Position numbers and translations under genes: made by a program
In this document: positions 23,034-31,461 of the stretch, piece by piece
Layout: every line of letters begins with the position of its first letter
Position numbering within the stretch: the first letter of the stretch is position 1
NCBI GenBank assembly: GCA_030041545.1
Contig: JASHNQ010000098.1
Span: 1-35,205 of the forward strand
Direction: 5' to 3'
From: a candidate division FCPU426 bacterium
Lineage (GTDB): Bacteria; Oederibacteriota; Muellerivitia; Muellerivitales; Muellerivitaceae
DNA length: 35,205 nucleotides
The notes under the pieces: generated by a model
Databases searched by the model: none
What the model was told of the DNA's origin: nothing
The model's input: only the letters and a program-made list of their open reading frames with translations

Positions 23034-23478
23034 AATTTTGTTTCTCCTTTATCCATTGGTTGCAGCCACTTCAAAAGGTGAGTAAGGCGGAAAATCCAAT
23101 CCGCCGGGTGGGTGGAGGCCTCCTTTCGAATAGATTTACGTCACGCAGGACTATAGCGGCGCGCAAATTTTTTTTTGAAGTAGCCGGAATGGATTTAACG
23201 GAGGTTTTACTGCGGCGAGGGAAGGTCGGAAAAAATTTTTCACGGATGTAATCCGCCAAAAAATTATCAAATCGAAATTTAAAAAACGTTTTCGGTTAAG
23301 GCGCGGTTAACTTTTTTCTTACGGTAACTTTCCACAAAACCTAATCTTAAAAATGCTTATGGTTTTCACGGTTGTTACACGCTTTTGACATGAATCCAAC
23401 CAACAACCGATTAATCTTGGGAAGCTGAATACAACTCCGCCGCAACACTTGGCGGCATTTCAAATCCCAAGGATGATG
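23034..23478. other. 445-bp divergent regulatory region between phosphoesterase 2 and the secretion operon
   Basis: No supported gene lies here. The sequence is AT-rich compared with its flanks. It holds a possible minus-strand promoter (TTCAAA, 18 nt, TATAGT; -10 at 23155-23150) for phosphoesterase 2 and a plus-strand TTGACA at 23385-23390. There are three loosely repeated CGGTTAA/CGGTAAC words at about 23294-23327, an inverted repeat CGGTTGTT/AACAACCG (23369-23376, 23402-23409), and a small hairpin CCGCC/GGCGG (23437-23441, 23451-23455) just before gspF. A shared regulator of both directions is possible but unproven. Confidence 0.5.
23385..23414 (+). promoter_or_regulatory. Possible promoter of the secretion operon
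   Basis: A perfect -35 TTGACA (23385-23390) is followed after 18 nt by GATTAA (23409-23414), a weak -10. The -35 element lies between the arms of the CGGTTGTT/AACAACCG inverted repeat, where a repressor or activator could act. Confidence 0.35.
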
Positions 23479-24678
23479 ATGCCTGTTTTCACTTTTAAAA
23501 CAGTCTTAATGGATGGAAGGGAAGCGGACAGGGAAGCCACCGCCGCCAGCGAGGAGGAGTTGCGCCGGGAACTGGGCGACCAAGGGATCCTGGTGAGGGG
23601 AATCCGGTTAAAACGCGCCACCTGGCTTTCCCTGGGCGGCCAAACCGTCAACCCGGCCGATTTCCTTAGGACAAACCAGGAAATGTCCACCCTTTTGAGG
23701 GCCGGCTTGACCCTTCCGGAAGTCCTCGAACTGGCGGCTGAACGACCTGAAAGCCCGGCCCTGGCTTCCCTTCTGCGGCGGATATTGGAAGAGGTCGAAA
23801 CCGGCACGACTTTCTCGGCCGCCTGCGCCAAATATCCCCGCGTTTTCGACGGCCTTTACCTTTCCTCCCTTAAAACGGGGGAACGGACCGGCGACCTGGC
23901 CCAGCCCCTCGCCCGTTACCAGGATTACCTGCGACAGAGGCTGGCCTTACGGACCAAGGTCAGCCAGGCGCTGATTTACCCGGCTTTTCTACTTCTTGTA
24001 TTGGCCCTGGTTTTGGGACTTCTTTTTACCTTTGTCATGCCGCGTTTCGCCGCCCTTTACAACGATTTCAACGCTCCCCTTCCCCTGGCCACCCGCATCC
24101 TGGTGGCCTTGGTTCACCACTTGCCATGGGTGATAGGCCTGGTGGCAGGCGGGGTGCTGGTGGTCGGAACCGCCTTCAAGGCCTGGAATTCAACGAAATC
24201 CGGGCGCCTTTGGATGGATGGAGCCCTCCAAAAATTCACCCCGGCCGGAAAATTCGTCAATCCCTTTCTGGCCTCCCAATTGGCGCGAACCCTTTCGACC
24301 CTTCTTTCGGGGGGAACCCCCCTGGCCGAAGCCCTTCAGGTGGCCCTGGAATCCCAATCCAACCAGGCCTTCGCGCTGCGATTGGAGCGGGTCCGTCGCA
24401 GGGTTTTAGAGGGGGAAGCCCTTTCCAAGGCGCTAGCCGGGGAAAGCCTCCTTGCACGAACCGCCGTCAAGCTGGTGCAGGTGGGGGAAGCCTCGGGCCA
24501 ATTGGAGGCCATGTTCCTGGAAATCGCCAATGCCTGCGAAGGAGAATTGGAAAACCGCATTCAGCGGGCCTTGGCCCTGGTCGAGCCAGTTTTCATACTT
24601 TTAACAGGGCTCCTCATTGGAACGGTCATCGTGGTCATGTATCTTCCCATTATCCATTTATCCGACGTCGTCCGATGA
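23479..24678 (+). CDS. gspF: Type II secretion/type IV pilus inner-membrane platform protein GspF/PilC
   Basis: GspF is the polytopic platform that the ATPase drives to assemble pseudopili. The product (399 aa from ATG 23479) has the two repeated T2SSF domains (about 65-185 and 265-385), each with a LRAGLTLPEVLELAAE / LLSGGTPLAEALQVALE signature and a GERTGDLAQPL / GEASGQLEAMF motif. There are three TM helices (LIYPAFLLLVLALVLGLLFTF, WVIGLVAGGVLVVGTAF, VFILLTGLLIGTVIVVMYLPI). Three consecutive ATGs occur at 23473-23481; the third is best spaced from AAGGA. It opens the operon and is joined to gspE by a TGATG stop-start overlap. Confidence 0.93.
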   Translation: MPVFTFKTVLMDGREADREATAASEEELRRELGDQGILVRGIRLKRATWLSLGGQTVNPADFLRTNQEMSTLLRAGLTLPEVLELAAERPESPALASLLRRILEEVETGTTFSAACAKYPRVFDGLYLSSLKTGERTGDLAQPLARYQDYLRQRLALRTKVSQALIYPAFLLLVLALVLGLLFTFVMPRFAALYNDFNAPLPLATRILVALVHHLPWVIGLVAGGVLVVGTAFKAWNSTKSGRLWMDGALQKFTPAGKFVNPFLASQLARTLSTLLSGGTPLAEALQVALESQSNQAFALRLERVRRRVLEGEALSKALAGESLLARTAVKLVQVGEASGQLEAMFLEIANACEGELENRIQRALALVEPVFILLTGLLIGTVIVVMYLPIIHLSDVVR

Positions 24679-26462
24679 TGTCCCACAGGGTAAGGGCCAT
24701 GAATCCACCGATGGAAGTTCAAATCAAGGAAGCTCCGGGGAAAGCACCCGACGTGAACCATCCCTTTGCCCCGAGGCGTATTGGGGAAATCCTGGTGGCC
24801 CGGCAATGGCTTTCGATATCCCGATTGGAGGAGGCGATTCGACAGCCCCAAAGGCCCCTTGGCCGGTGGCTGTTGGAAAGAGGCTATCTGACCGAGGCCC
24901 AGCTGGCCCAGGCGCTCTCCGAACAGTTCCGGTTGCCCTATGTGGATTTGAAGGGTTTTACGGTCACGCCCGAATTGTTCGAACATTTCCCGGCGGCGGA
25001 GGCCTACCGCCACACGGCCTTGCCCTACGGCCGCGAGAACGGCACCTTGCGGATCGTGGTTTCCAACCCCCTGGAAAGCCACAAGCTGGCCGACCAGTTG
25101 GAGGCGCGAACCGGCCTTAAGGTGGAGCTTCTCCTGGCCGGGCCCTCGGCGGTCCAGGAAACGCTGGAACGCAGCCAGGCCACCTCGGCCCTTTTGAGGG
25201 ACTTTTCCGGCGGTTTCAAGGCGCAGGAAGGAGCCGACGAGACCAAGGGTTCGGTTTCCCCGGCCACCTTGGACGGCCCGGAAAGCGGGGTGGTGAGGCT
25301 CATCAACACCATTCTCCTGGCGGCCCTCCAAAAGCGGGCCAGCGACATCCATTTTGAAACCTATGAGACGGGCACCTTCGTGAAATACCGGGTGGACGGC
25401 CTGCTTTACCCGGCCACCGAGAGGCTGGACGCCCGGCACAACAAGGCCTTCGTGTCCCGCATCAAGGTCATGGCCGAGTTGGACATTGCCGAGACCCGGG
25501 TGCCCCAAGACGGCCGGTTCCAGCTGCGGTTGAACGGCCGGGACATTGATTTCCGCGTTTCCGTCATGCCCAGCGCCCTGGGGGAAGATGTGGTGATCCG
25601 CGTGCTGGATAAGGCCTCCTTGAGCGAGGAGTTCAGCCACCTAAAACTGCAAGCCCTGGGGCTTTCGGAAGACACCTTGAAGAAATTCCGGCGCAGCATC
25701 CGGGAGCCCTACGGCATGGTGCTCATCACGGGCCCCACCGGAAGCGGCAAAACCACCACCCTTTACAGCGCCCTGGGCGAAATCCACACGGGGGAGGAAA
25801 AACTCATCACCATCGAGGATCCGGTGGAATACCAGTTGAACGGCGTGGTGCAGGTGCCGGTGAACGAGAAAAAAGGCCTCACCTTCGCCCGGGGCCTCCG
25901 GTCCATCCTGCGGCATGACCCGGACAAGATCATGGTGGGCGAAATCCGGGACACGGAGACCGCCCAGATCGCGGTGCAGTCGGCCCTCACGGGGCACCTG
26001 GTCTTCACCACGGTGCACGCCAACAACGCCTGCGACGTCATCGGCCGTTTCAGCCACATGGGGGTCAACCTCTACGGCTTCGTGTCGGCTTTGAACTGCG
26101 TCATGGCCCAGAGGCTGGTAAGGGTGATCTGCCCCCAATGCCGCAGGCGGGAGAAACCGGGCCGGGAGGTTTTGGCCGCCTCCGGATTGGATCCGGGAAA
26201 ATACGACGGCCACGCCTTCTTCGCCGGGGAAGGCTGCGCCCATTGCGGCGGCACGGGCTACCGGGGGCGGCGGGCCGTGGCCGAATTCCTGGCCCTGACG
26301 CCCTCCATCCGAAAGCTGATCGTGGACCAGGCGCCCGTGGACGAACTGAAGAAGGCCGCCGGGGCCGAGGGCATGGTGACCCTGCGCCAGGCCGCGCTGG
26401 AGAAGGCCTTGGCCGGGGAGACGACGCTGAAGGAAATCAACCGGGTCACCTTCGTGGATTAG
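24678..26462 (+). CDS. gspE: Type II secretion/type IV pilus assembly ATPase GspE/PilB
   Basis: This hexameric ATPase powers pseudopilus extension. The 594-aa product has an N-terminal MshEN-type domain (about 33-175, RRIGEILVARQWLS and LGRWLLERGYLTEAQLAQALSE) and the ATPase core with SDIHFETYETGTFVKYRVDG. The core carries Walker A GPTGSGKTTT (about 352-361), the Asp box ITIEDPVEYQL, Walker B KIMVGEIRD (about 417-425) and the His box TGHLVFTTVHANNA. A zinc tetracysteine follows (CPQC...CAHC, about 485-530). ATG 24678 overlaps the gspF stop; an alternative ATG at 24699 has AAGGG, but only 2 nt away. All catalytic motifs are intact. Confidence 0.94.
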   Translation: MSHRVRAMNPPMEVQIKEAPGKAPDVNHPFAPRRIGEILVARQWLSISRLEEAIRQPQRPLGRWLLERGYLTEAQLAQALSEQFRLPYVDLKGFTVTPELFEHFPAAEAYRHTALPYGRENGTLRIVVSNPLESHKLADQLEARTGLKVELLLAGPSAVQETLERSQATSALLRDFSGGFKAQEGADETKGSVSPATLDGPESGVVRLINTILLAALQKRASDIHFETYETGTFVKYRVDGLLYPATERLDARHNKAFVSRIKVMAELDIAETRVPQDGRFQLRLNGRDIDFRVSVMPSALGEDVVIRVLDKASLSEEFSHLKLQALGLSEDTLKKFRRSIREPYGMVLITGPTGSGKTTTLYSALGEIHTGEEKLITIEDPVEYQLNGVVQVPVNEKKGLTFARGLRSILRHDPDKIMVGEIRDTETAQIAVQSALTGHLVFTTVHANNACDVIGRFSHMGVNLYGFVSALNCVMAQRLVRVICPQCRRREKPGREVLAASGLDPGKYDGHAFFAGEGCAHCGGTGYRGRRAVAEFLALTPSIRKLIVDQAPVDELKKAAGAEGMVTLRQAALEKALAGETTLKEINRVTFVD

Positions 26463-26464
26463 AA

Positions 26465-26488
26465 CGCCGGTTCCCGCAAGAACCGGCG
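26465..26488. repeat. 9-bp hairpin in the gspE-pilM spacer
   Basis: CGCCGGTTC (26465-26473) pairs perfectly with GAACCGGCG (26480-26488), loop of 6 nt. It begins 3 nt after the gspE stop, has no T-run, and could tune downstream expression or mRNA stability. Confidence 0.5.
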
Positions 26489-26513
26489 AAAGAATGGAGC
26501 GGAAGCACAAAAT

Positions 26514-27476
26514 ATGGGGATCCTGCAAAATCCAACCCTTCAAAAAGCCACGGACTTTTTCCGTCCACTGCCGGAGGAAACCCCTTGCCTGGGTTTGGCC
26601 CTGGGCCGGCAGGAAGTGGGTTTGATGGAAAGCCTGGCGATGGGGGGGAAAACCCGGGTTTTGAGTTTTGAAGCCCATTCCCTCGCCGAACCCCTTTGGT
26701 CCGGCAAACCCCGGACGGAATCCCTCGCGGCCCTGGTGGCCGTGTTAGCCCCCTTTTTCAAGGAACGGAAAGGTTACCGGACCCTCCAGGTATCCCTGCC
26801 GGATGCCGCGGCGCATTGGGAAGTTTTTGAGTTGGAGAAAATCCCCGCCGCCGGGCCGTCCTTAGACCAGTTCCTGAGGTGGAGATTCAGTCCGCATGGC
26901 TTGGAGAAGGCCCCCCTTGTTTTTGCCCGCCAAGGCCTAGGCGAGGAAAAGGGGAAGAAACTGCTCCTTGGCGTGGCTTTGGAAAAAAACTGGCTGGAAT
27001 GGCTACAACGGACCTTGGAAGAGGCCGGGGCAAGGGTGTCGTTCCTGGACATGGCCTCCCGCTTCCGCTTCAACTTGTTCCACGAAACCTTTCTTTCCCA
27101 AGGACCCGGGGGCCTGGTCAGCTTGGAGAAGGATTACTGGACTTTGCTGGTTTGGGACGGACAGGCCCGGCCCCGGTTCCAAAGGTCCAAGTGGTGGAGG
27201 ACCCCGGTGGAAGGGCCCGAGGATTTGCCCCTGGAGGAGTTGGCCCTGGAGGTGGAAAGAACCGTCCGTTCCTACGTTCACGCGGGTCCGGACCGTTCCG
27301 TGGAAACCCTCAGCCTGCTGGCGCCGGAGGCCTGGATGGGGCCGGCCCTGGAGGCCTTCCAAAAACCAACCGAAGGCAGGGTGGCGGGTTTAGCGTGGGA
27401 AGACCCCTTTGAATGGGGCGGCCCGGTTCCCGCGCTCCTTTCGCCCACCCTCTCGGCTACGGCGGTGCGCCAATGA
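26514..27476 (+). CDS. PilM/GspL-like actin-fold assembly protein (divergent)
   Basis: This 320-aa protein lies where pilM or the gspL cytoplasmic domain is found: after gspE, before two single-TM proteins. It has CLGLALGRQEVGLMES near residue 25, a strand-rich layout, LQVSLPDAAAHWEVFELEKIPA, KLLLGVALEKNWLEWLQRTLEEAGARVSFLDM and GGLVSLEKDYWTLLVWDG, consistent with an actin-like PilM fold. No TM segment is seen. Sequence identity to any named PilM is not obvious by eye, so the call rests on pattern and context. ATG 26514 follows GGAAG. It overlaps the next gene by 4 nt (ATGA). Confidence 0.65.
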   Translation: MGILQNPTLQKATDFFRPLPEETPCLGLALGRQEVGLMESLAMGGKTRVLSFEAHSLAEPLWSGKPRTESLAALVAVLAPFFKERKGYRTLQVSLPDAAAHWEVFELEKIPAAGPSLDQFLRWRFSPHGLEKAPLVFARQGLGEEKGKKLLLGVALEKNWLEWLQRTLEEAGARVSFLDMASRFRFNLFHETFLSQGPGGLVSLEKDYWTLLVWDGQARPRFQRSKWWRTPVEGPEDLPLEELALEVERTVRSYVHAGPDRSVETLSLLAPEAWMGPALEAFQKPTEGRVAGLAWEDPFEWGGPVPALLSPTLSATAVRQ

Positions 27477-28018
27477 GGCTCGAGACGAATTTTTCCCATT
27501 CCTTTGACCGGGGGTTGCCGTGGCTGGCCGGCCTGGGATGGGGAACAGCCTTTTTAGGACTGGCGCTGGCCGTGGTTTTGGCCCTGAACGGCCTTCGGAT
27601 CCTGCGCGAAAACCCAACGCTCCAAAAAAAACTTTCCGAACTTCAACGGCAACCATTGCCGGCCCTTGCCCAGGCGGACCTTCCCTCCGAAGGCGAGCTG
27701 TCCGGCCTAAGGCGGCGACTGGGGGAATTGAACCGGCTGGAGGCCGGTCGGGGGCTTTCCACGGCCGGGCTCTTGGCCCAAATGGAGCGGATGACGCCGC
27801 CGGGGGTGAGATTGAGCAGCTTTCAAAACGACCGGGAGAACGGCGGCGTCCAACTGGTGGCGGAAGCCCCGGACTTGGACAACTTGTCGCGTTTCCTGGC
27901 GATCCTCGAAAAGTCGGACGATTTTTCCAGCGTAAACTTGTCCAAACAAACCCAGGCCCAGGACGGTTCGGGCCGTTGGATCCAATTCACGGTGGATTTG
28001 ACGGAGAATATCGAATGA
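27473..28018 (+). CDS. PilN-like single-TM assembly protein
   Basis: PilN-type proteins link PilM to PilO in the inner-membrane alignment complex. The 181-aa product has a short cytoplasmic N-terminus, one TM helix (WGTAFLGLALAVVLALNGLRIL, about 22-43), a helical periplasmic segment (about 45-85) and a ferredoxin-like domain with LLAQMERMTPPGVRLSSFQNDRENGGVQLVAEAPDLDNLSRFLAILEKS. That last pattern (MTPPGVRL...F....L.G.A) is characteristic of PilN. Stop and start codons overlap by 4 nt on both sides, indicating tight translational coupling within the operon. Confidence 0.78.
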   Translation: MRLETNFSHSFDRGLPWLAGLGWGTAFLGLALAVVLALNGLRILRENPTLQKKLSELQRQPLPALAQADLPSEGELSGLRRRLGELNRLEAGRGLSTAGLLAQMERMTPPGVRLSSFQNDRENGGVQLVAEAPDLDNLSRFLAILEKSDDFSSVNLSKQTQAQDGSGRWIQFTVDLTENIE

Positions 28019-28590
28019 TCCCCCTCGAGCTCCTGGTGGGTTTCCTCGGGGATTCCTGGAAGCACCCCAAAATCCGCCGGGCGGGCTGGGCCGCCTTGAC
28101 CGCAGCCCTCGCGGATTTCGCGATCCTGGCCGCCTTTTGGGCGCCTGCGGCCTGGAGCCGCCACCAACTGGAAAAAGCCATCGACGCCAACCGTTCCGCC
28201 CGGCTGGAAGCGGCCCGGACCCTTCAAACCGCCGAAGCTTATTCCCGGCTTTCCCGTTTGGCCGGGGTCCTGGAGGCCAAATGGAATACGCCCGCCACCC
28301 AAGCCGGCTTGGTGGAATCGGTCACCCGTTCCGCCTCCCGGCACCGCCTGAAAGTCCTCTCCCAGGACTTCGACGTGAAAAGCCTGCCGGAAGGCGGCAC
28401 GGCCTTTGAGCAAAACCTGTCCCTGTCCGGGGATTATCCCTGCCTCCGGGAATTCCTCGATGGCTTGGAGGACCTGCCGACCCTGACCCTGGTGCGCCAG
28501 GCAAGGCTGGAACGGGAGGGGACGGGGGCCATCCAGGTCCGGGCCGTGCTTGAGCTTTGGACCTACCAAAAGACGCCGGGTGGGGCCTGA
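28015..28590 (+). CDS. PilO-like single-TM assembly protein
   Basis: A 191-aa protein with one TM helix (AALTAALADFAILAAFWAPAAW, about 26-47), a coiled-coil-like stretch (about 50-95) and a C-terminal ferredoxin-like domain with FEQNLSLSGDYPCLREFLDGLEDLPTLTLVRQARLER. That pattern (L.L.G.Y..L..FL..LE.LP.......L) is typical of PilO. PilO pairs with PilN around the platform. The ATG at 28015 overlaps the upstream stop (ATGA). Confidence 0.78.
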   Translation: MIPLELLVGFLGDSWKHPKIRRAGWAALTAALADFAILAAFWAPAAWSRHQLEKAIDANRSARLEAARTLQTAEAYSRLSRLAGVLEAKWNTPATQAGLVESVTRSASRHRLKVLSQDFDVKSLPEGGTAFEQNLSLSGDYPCLREFLDGLEDLPTLTLVRQARLEREGTGAIQVRAVLELWTYQKTPGGA

Positions 28591-28592
28591 GC

Positions 28593-29162
28593 ATGCTACG
28601 GAAAAACCCCGTCCCTTGGATATCGGCGGTTGGGCTGCTGGCCCTGTTGAACCTGATCCGCTGGGCACCCGTGATATGGAAAGGGACTGGCATGGACAAC
28701 CGGGAAAATTCCGGGTGGATGCGGCTGGACTTTCCCGCGCCGCTTGACGCCGAGGACCAAAAAATCCGGAGGAATTTATTCGCCTTGGGGCCTTCCGAAT
28801 CCCCTTCCCATCCCAACCGAATAATGAAAGCGGCGTCCATCCCCGCGCCCCAGGCCAGCCCGACCCCTTCTTTCCCGGATGGGTCGGTGATGGAAGCGGC
28901 CGGAGGCTATCGGCTGATGGGGGTGGTTTCCCGAGGAAGTTCCAGCCAGGCCTTGATCGGGAGGGGCAACCAGTTGTTCCAGGTGGGTCCGGGGGATAGC
29001 CTGGAGGACCGCTATCAGGTGCAGTCGATCGGAGAAAACGAGGTGACGTTGACGGAAAAACCAGCGGGCAGCGCCGTAAAGCTCCGGATTTGGGACCCAT
29101 CCGCCGCCATTCCGGGCCCCCAGGCCAACAACGGAGGAATGACCCAACATGACCCGGATTAA
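28593..29162 (+). CDS. GspC/PilP-like inner-membrane coupling protein
   Basis: This 189-aa protein has an N-terminal TM helix (VPWISAVGLLALLNLIRWAPVIW), a Pro/Ser-rich stretch (about 70-105) and a compact beta domain (about 108-170: YRLMGVVSRGSSSQALIGRGNQLFQVGPGDSLEDRYQVQSIGENEVTL). This matches the homology region shared by GspC and PilP, which touches the secretin N0 domain and links the inner and outer membrane parts. Its C-terminus overlaps gspD by 14 nt. GspC versus PilP identity is uncertain: PilP is usually a lipoprotein, whereas this has a plain TM, closer to GspC. Confidence 0.72.
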   Translation: MLRKNPVPWISAVGLLALLNLIRWAPVIWKGTGMDNRENSGWMRLDFPAPLDAEDQKIRRNLFALGPSESPSHPNRIMKAASIPAPQASPTPSFPDGSVMEAAGGYRLMGVVSRGSSSQALIGRGNQLFQVGPGDSLEDRYQVQSIGENEVTLTEKPAGSAVKLRIWDPSAAIPGPQANNGGMTQHDPD

Positions 29163-31461
29163 CCTAGAACGGAACGAAAATTCACCAGCCACCGCCGGAA
29201 GGATTTACCTTTTTCCGCGCTGGGGCGCGGTGATGTTGGGGTTGGCCGTGGTGGCGGGATGCGCCTCCCTGCCCAAACCGGAAAACTATGCCAGCAAAAG
29301 CGAATGGATGAAGGCCGTCCAGGAATACCGCAGGCAGTACCTGGAACACCCGGCCGACTATGAGATCAAGATGAAGCTGGAAGAGGCGGAATTGAACGCC
29401 GCGGAGGCCTTTTACGAGGACGGCATGGCCCTGGAAAAACAAGGGTCGCTGGACGATGCCATTTACCAGTTCCGGGAGGGGCTCTCGGCCATGCCCGACA
29501 ACGAGAAGATCGCCAATACCCTGCAAAAGGTCCTCGCCTTAAAAGAGGCCAGTACTTTTTACCAACAGGCGGTGGATTTGGACAAGGCGGGCAAGGAGGA
29601 CGACGCCAAGAACCTGCTCACCCAGGCCCTGGACGCGGACCCGGAGCACGAAGGCGCCAGGGCCCTGCTGGAAAAGATCAAGGCCCAGGCGCCCGAGTCC
29701 ACCGGCGGCCTGGTGTTCTCTTCCCGGGAGCCGGTCTCCCTCCACTTCAACCATACCGACCTCAAGGCCGCCTTCGACTTCATCGGCCGCAGCTTCGGCA
29801 TCAACGTGCTCTTCGACGGGGAACTGAAGGAGCAAAACGTGACTCTCTCGGTGGAGGACGTGACCTTCGAGCAGGCCCTGGACCTGATCCTCCATACCAC
29901 CCAGACCTTCTCCAAGACCGTCGGGCCCAACACCATCCTGGTGGCGGACGACACGCCGGACAAGCACGCCCAATACGACGACCTTCTCATCAAGGACATC
30001 CAGCTCAACTCGGTCCGGGCCTCGGACATGGCCAACCTCTTGAAAAGCGTCGTCGACCTCAAACACGTGGTGGTGAACGACCAGTTGAACACCCTGACGA
30101 TCCGGGACACGGCGGACAAGCTGAAACTGGCCCAGGAAATCATCGAGGCCAACGACCGGCCCCCCGCCGAGGTGCTCTTGGACGTGGAAATCCTGGAAGT
30201 CGACCGCACCAAGGCCGAACAACTGGGAATGGATTACGGCCAATCCCTCCAGCTGGGTTTCCCGCCCCAAACCAGCATCTCAGGCCTCAACGCCGACAAC
30301 ATCATCAACACGCTGGGCCAGGTCAACTTCACCTTGCCCACGCTCACCCTCAACTACTTCAAGCAGGACGTGGACGCCAAAACCCTGGCCCATCCCCAGA
30401 TCCGCACCCTGGACAGCAAGGAGGCCAAGATCCACATCGGCGACCGGGTGCCCCTGGCCTCGGCCAACATCCAGCCCACCAACGGCGGGGTGCTGCAGAC
30501 CACCTACACTTACAGCGATATCGGGGTGCTCTTGGACATCCTTCCCGTCATCAACCTGGACCGCACCGTGCAGGTGAAACTTTCCCTGGAGGTCAGCTCG
30601 CTGGGCCCCAACATCGGATCCAGCGGAAACCCCGCCTACGAGATCCTCACGCGGGACGCGGATTCCACCATGCTGCTGCACGACGGGGAGTCGGCGGTGC
30701 TGGGGGGGCTCATCCAGGACGACGACTCCAAGACCAATAACCACCTTCCCATCATCGGGGACTTCCCCATCCTGGGGGATTACCTGGCGGGAAACGTGGA
30801 CAACTCGGACAGCCGGACGGACATCCTTTTGACCATCACCCCCCACATCGTGCGGGATTGGAGTTTTCCCCATAAGGAGCTGCAGGAAGTCTATTCGGGT
30901 ACCCAGGACAACCTTTCCAGCAAGCCCCTTTTCAGCCTTTTTGACCAGAAGGCCGCGGGAAATAGGGAACCCAAGATCGCGTTGGGGCCCGAGACCGGAG
31001 CCGCCGGCCCCACCACCTCGGACGCGATGCCCGCCGCCCTGTTTTCGGGCGCGCAGGACAACAGCGGCGTGGTCTTTGCCTTCGACCAGCCCCAATATGA
31101 GGCCGAACTAGGCCAAAGCGTGGAGCTGAAGCTTTACGGGGAAAACATCGGGAAACTAAAAACCTTCCCCCTGGCGGTGGCCTTCAACGCCAGCTACTTG
31201 AAATTCGCCTCCGCCTCGCCGGGCTCCCCGGCCGTGGAAAAGGTGGAGGCGGACTCGGACGATAAACACGGGATGGTCCGGATGACCTTGACCCTGCAAC
31301 CCGGCCAGGCCGCGACGGGCCCCGTTGAACTGGCCGACCTCAAGCTCGACGGTTATACGCCGGGCATTTCCTACCTGATGTTCCTCAACCCCACCTTTAA
31401 GGACGAAAACGGCAACGACGTCCAGGCCCAAGCCCACGCTTCCCGCATCGTGGTCAAATGA
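29149..31461 (+). CDS. gspD: Secretin GspD with N-terminal TPRs and a C-terminal cohesin-like domain
   Basis: Secretins form the outer-membrane exit channel. The 770-aa product carries a lipoprotein signal (GAVMLGLAVVAGCAS, Cys38) and TPR-like repeats (about 85-180: ALEKQGSLDDAIYQFREGLSAMPDNEKIANTLQ, AVDLDKAGKEDDAKNLLTQALDADPEHEGARALL). N0/STN (about 190-265) and N1-type (DIQLNSVRASDMANLLKSVV) domains precede the secretin core (about 340-600) with GDRVPLASANI and GESAVLGGLIQDDD...LPIIGDFPILGDYLAG. The last 130 residues (AFDQPQYEAELGQSVELKLYGENIG...FNASYLKFAS) look like a cohesin fold. GGAGG lies upstream of ATG 29149, 14 nt inside gspC. Secretins fused to cohesin-like domains occur elsewhere, but function there is unclear to me. 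Confidence 0.92.
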   Translation: MTRINLERNENSPATAGRIYLFPRWGAVMLGLAVVAGCASLPKPENYASKSEWMKAVQEYRRQYLEHPADYEIKMKLEEAELNAAEAFYEDGMALEKQGSLDDAIYQFREGLSAMPDNEKIANTLQKVLALKEASTFYQQAVDLDKAGKEDDAKNLLTQALDADPEHEGARALLEKIKAQAPESTGGLVFSSREPVSLHFNHTDLKAAFDFIGRSFGINVLFDGELKEQNVTLSVEDVTFEQALDLILHTTQTFSKTVGPNTILVADDTPDKHAQYDDLLIKDIQLNSVRASDMANLLKSVVDLKHVVVNDQLNTLTIRDTADKLKLAQEIIEANDRPPAEVLLDVEILEVDRTKAEQLGMDYGQSLQLGFPPQTSISGLNADNIINTLGQVNFTLPTLTLNYFKQDVDAKTLAHPQIRTLDSKEAKIHIGDRVPLASANIQPTNGGVLQTTYTYSDIGVLLDILPVINLDRTVQVKLSLEVSSLGPNIGSSGNPAYEILTRDADSTMLLHDGESAVLGGLIQDDDSKTNNHLPIIGDFPILGDYLAGNVDNSDSRTDILLTITPHIVRDWSFPHKELQEVYSGTQDNLSSKPLFSLFDQKAAGNREPKIALGPETGAAGPTTSDAMPAALFSGAQDNSGVVFAFDQPQYEAELGQSVELKLYGENIGKLKTFPLAVAFNASYLKFASASPGSPAVEKVEADSDDKHGMVRMTLTLQPGQAATGPVELADLKLDGYTPGISYLMFLNPTFKDENGNDVQAQAHASRIVVK

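Noticed and set aside
23294-23330. Pho-type operator upstream of the phosphoesterases (spaced CGGTTAA/CGGTAAC words)
   Set aside because: The words are suggestive, but spacing is irregular and they do not match the PhoB box. The match to the TTAACA-type PhoP box is partial. Not enough to call an operator.
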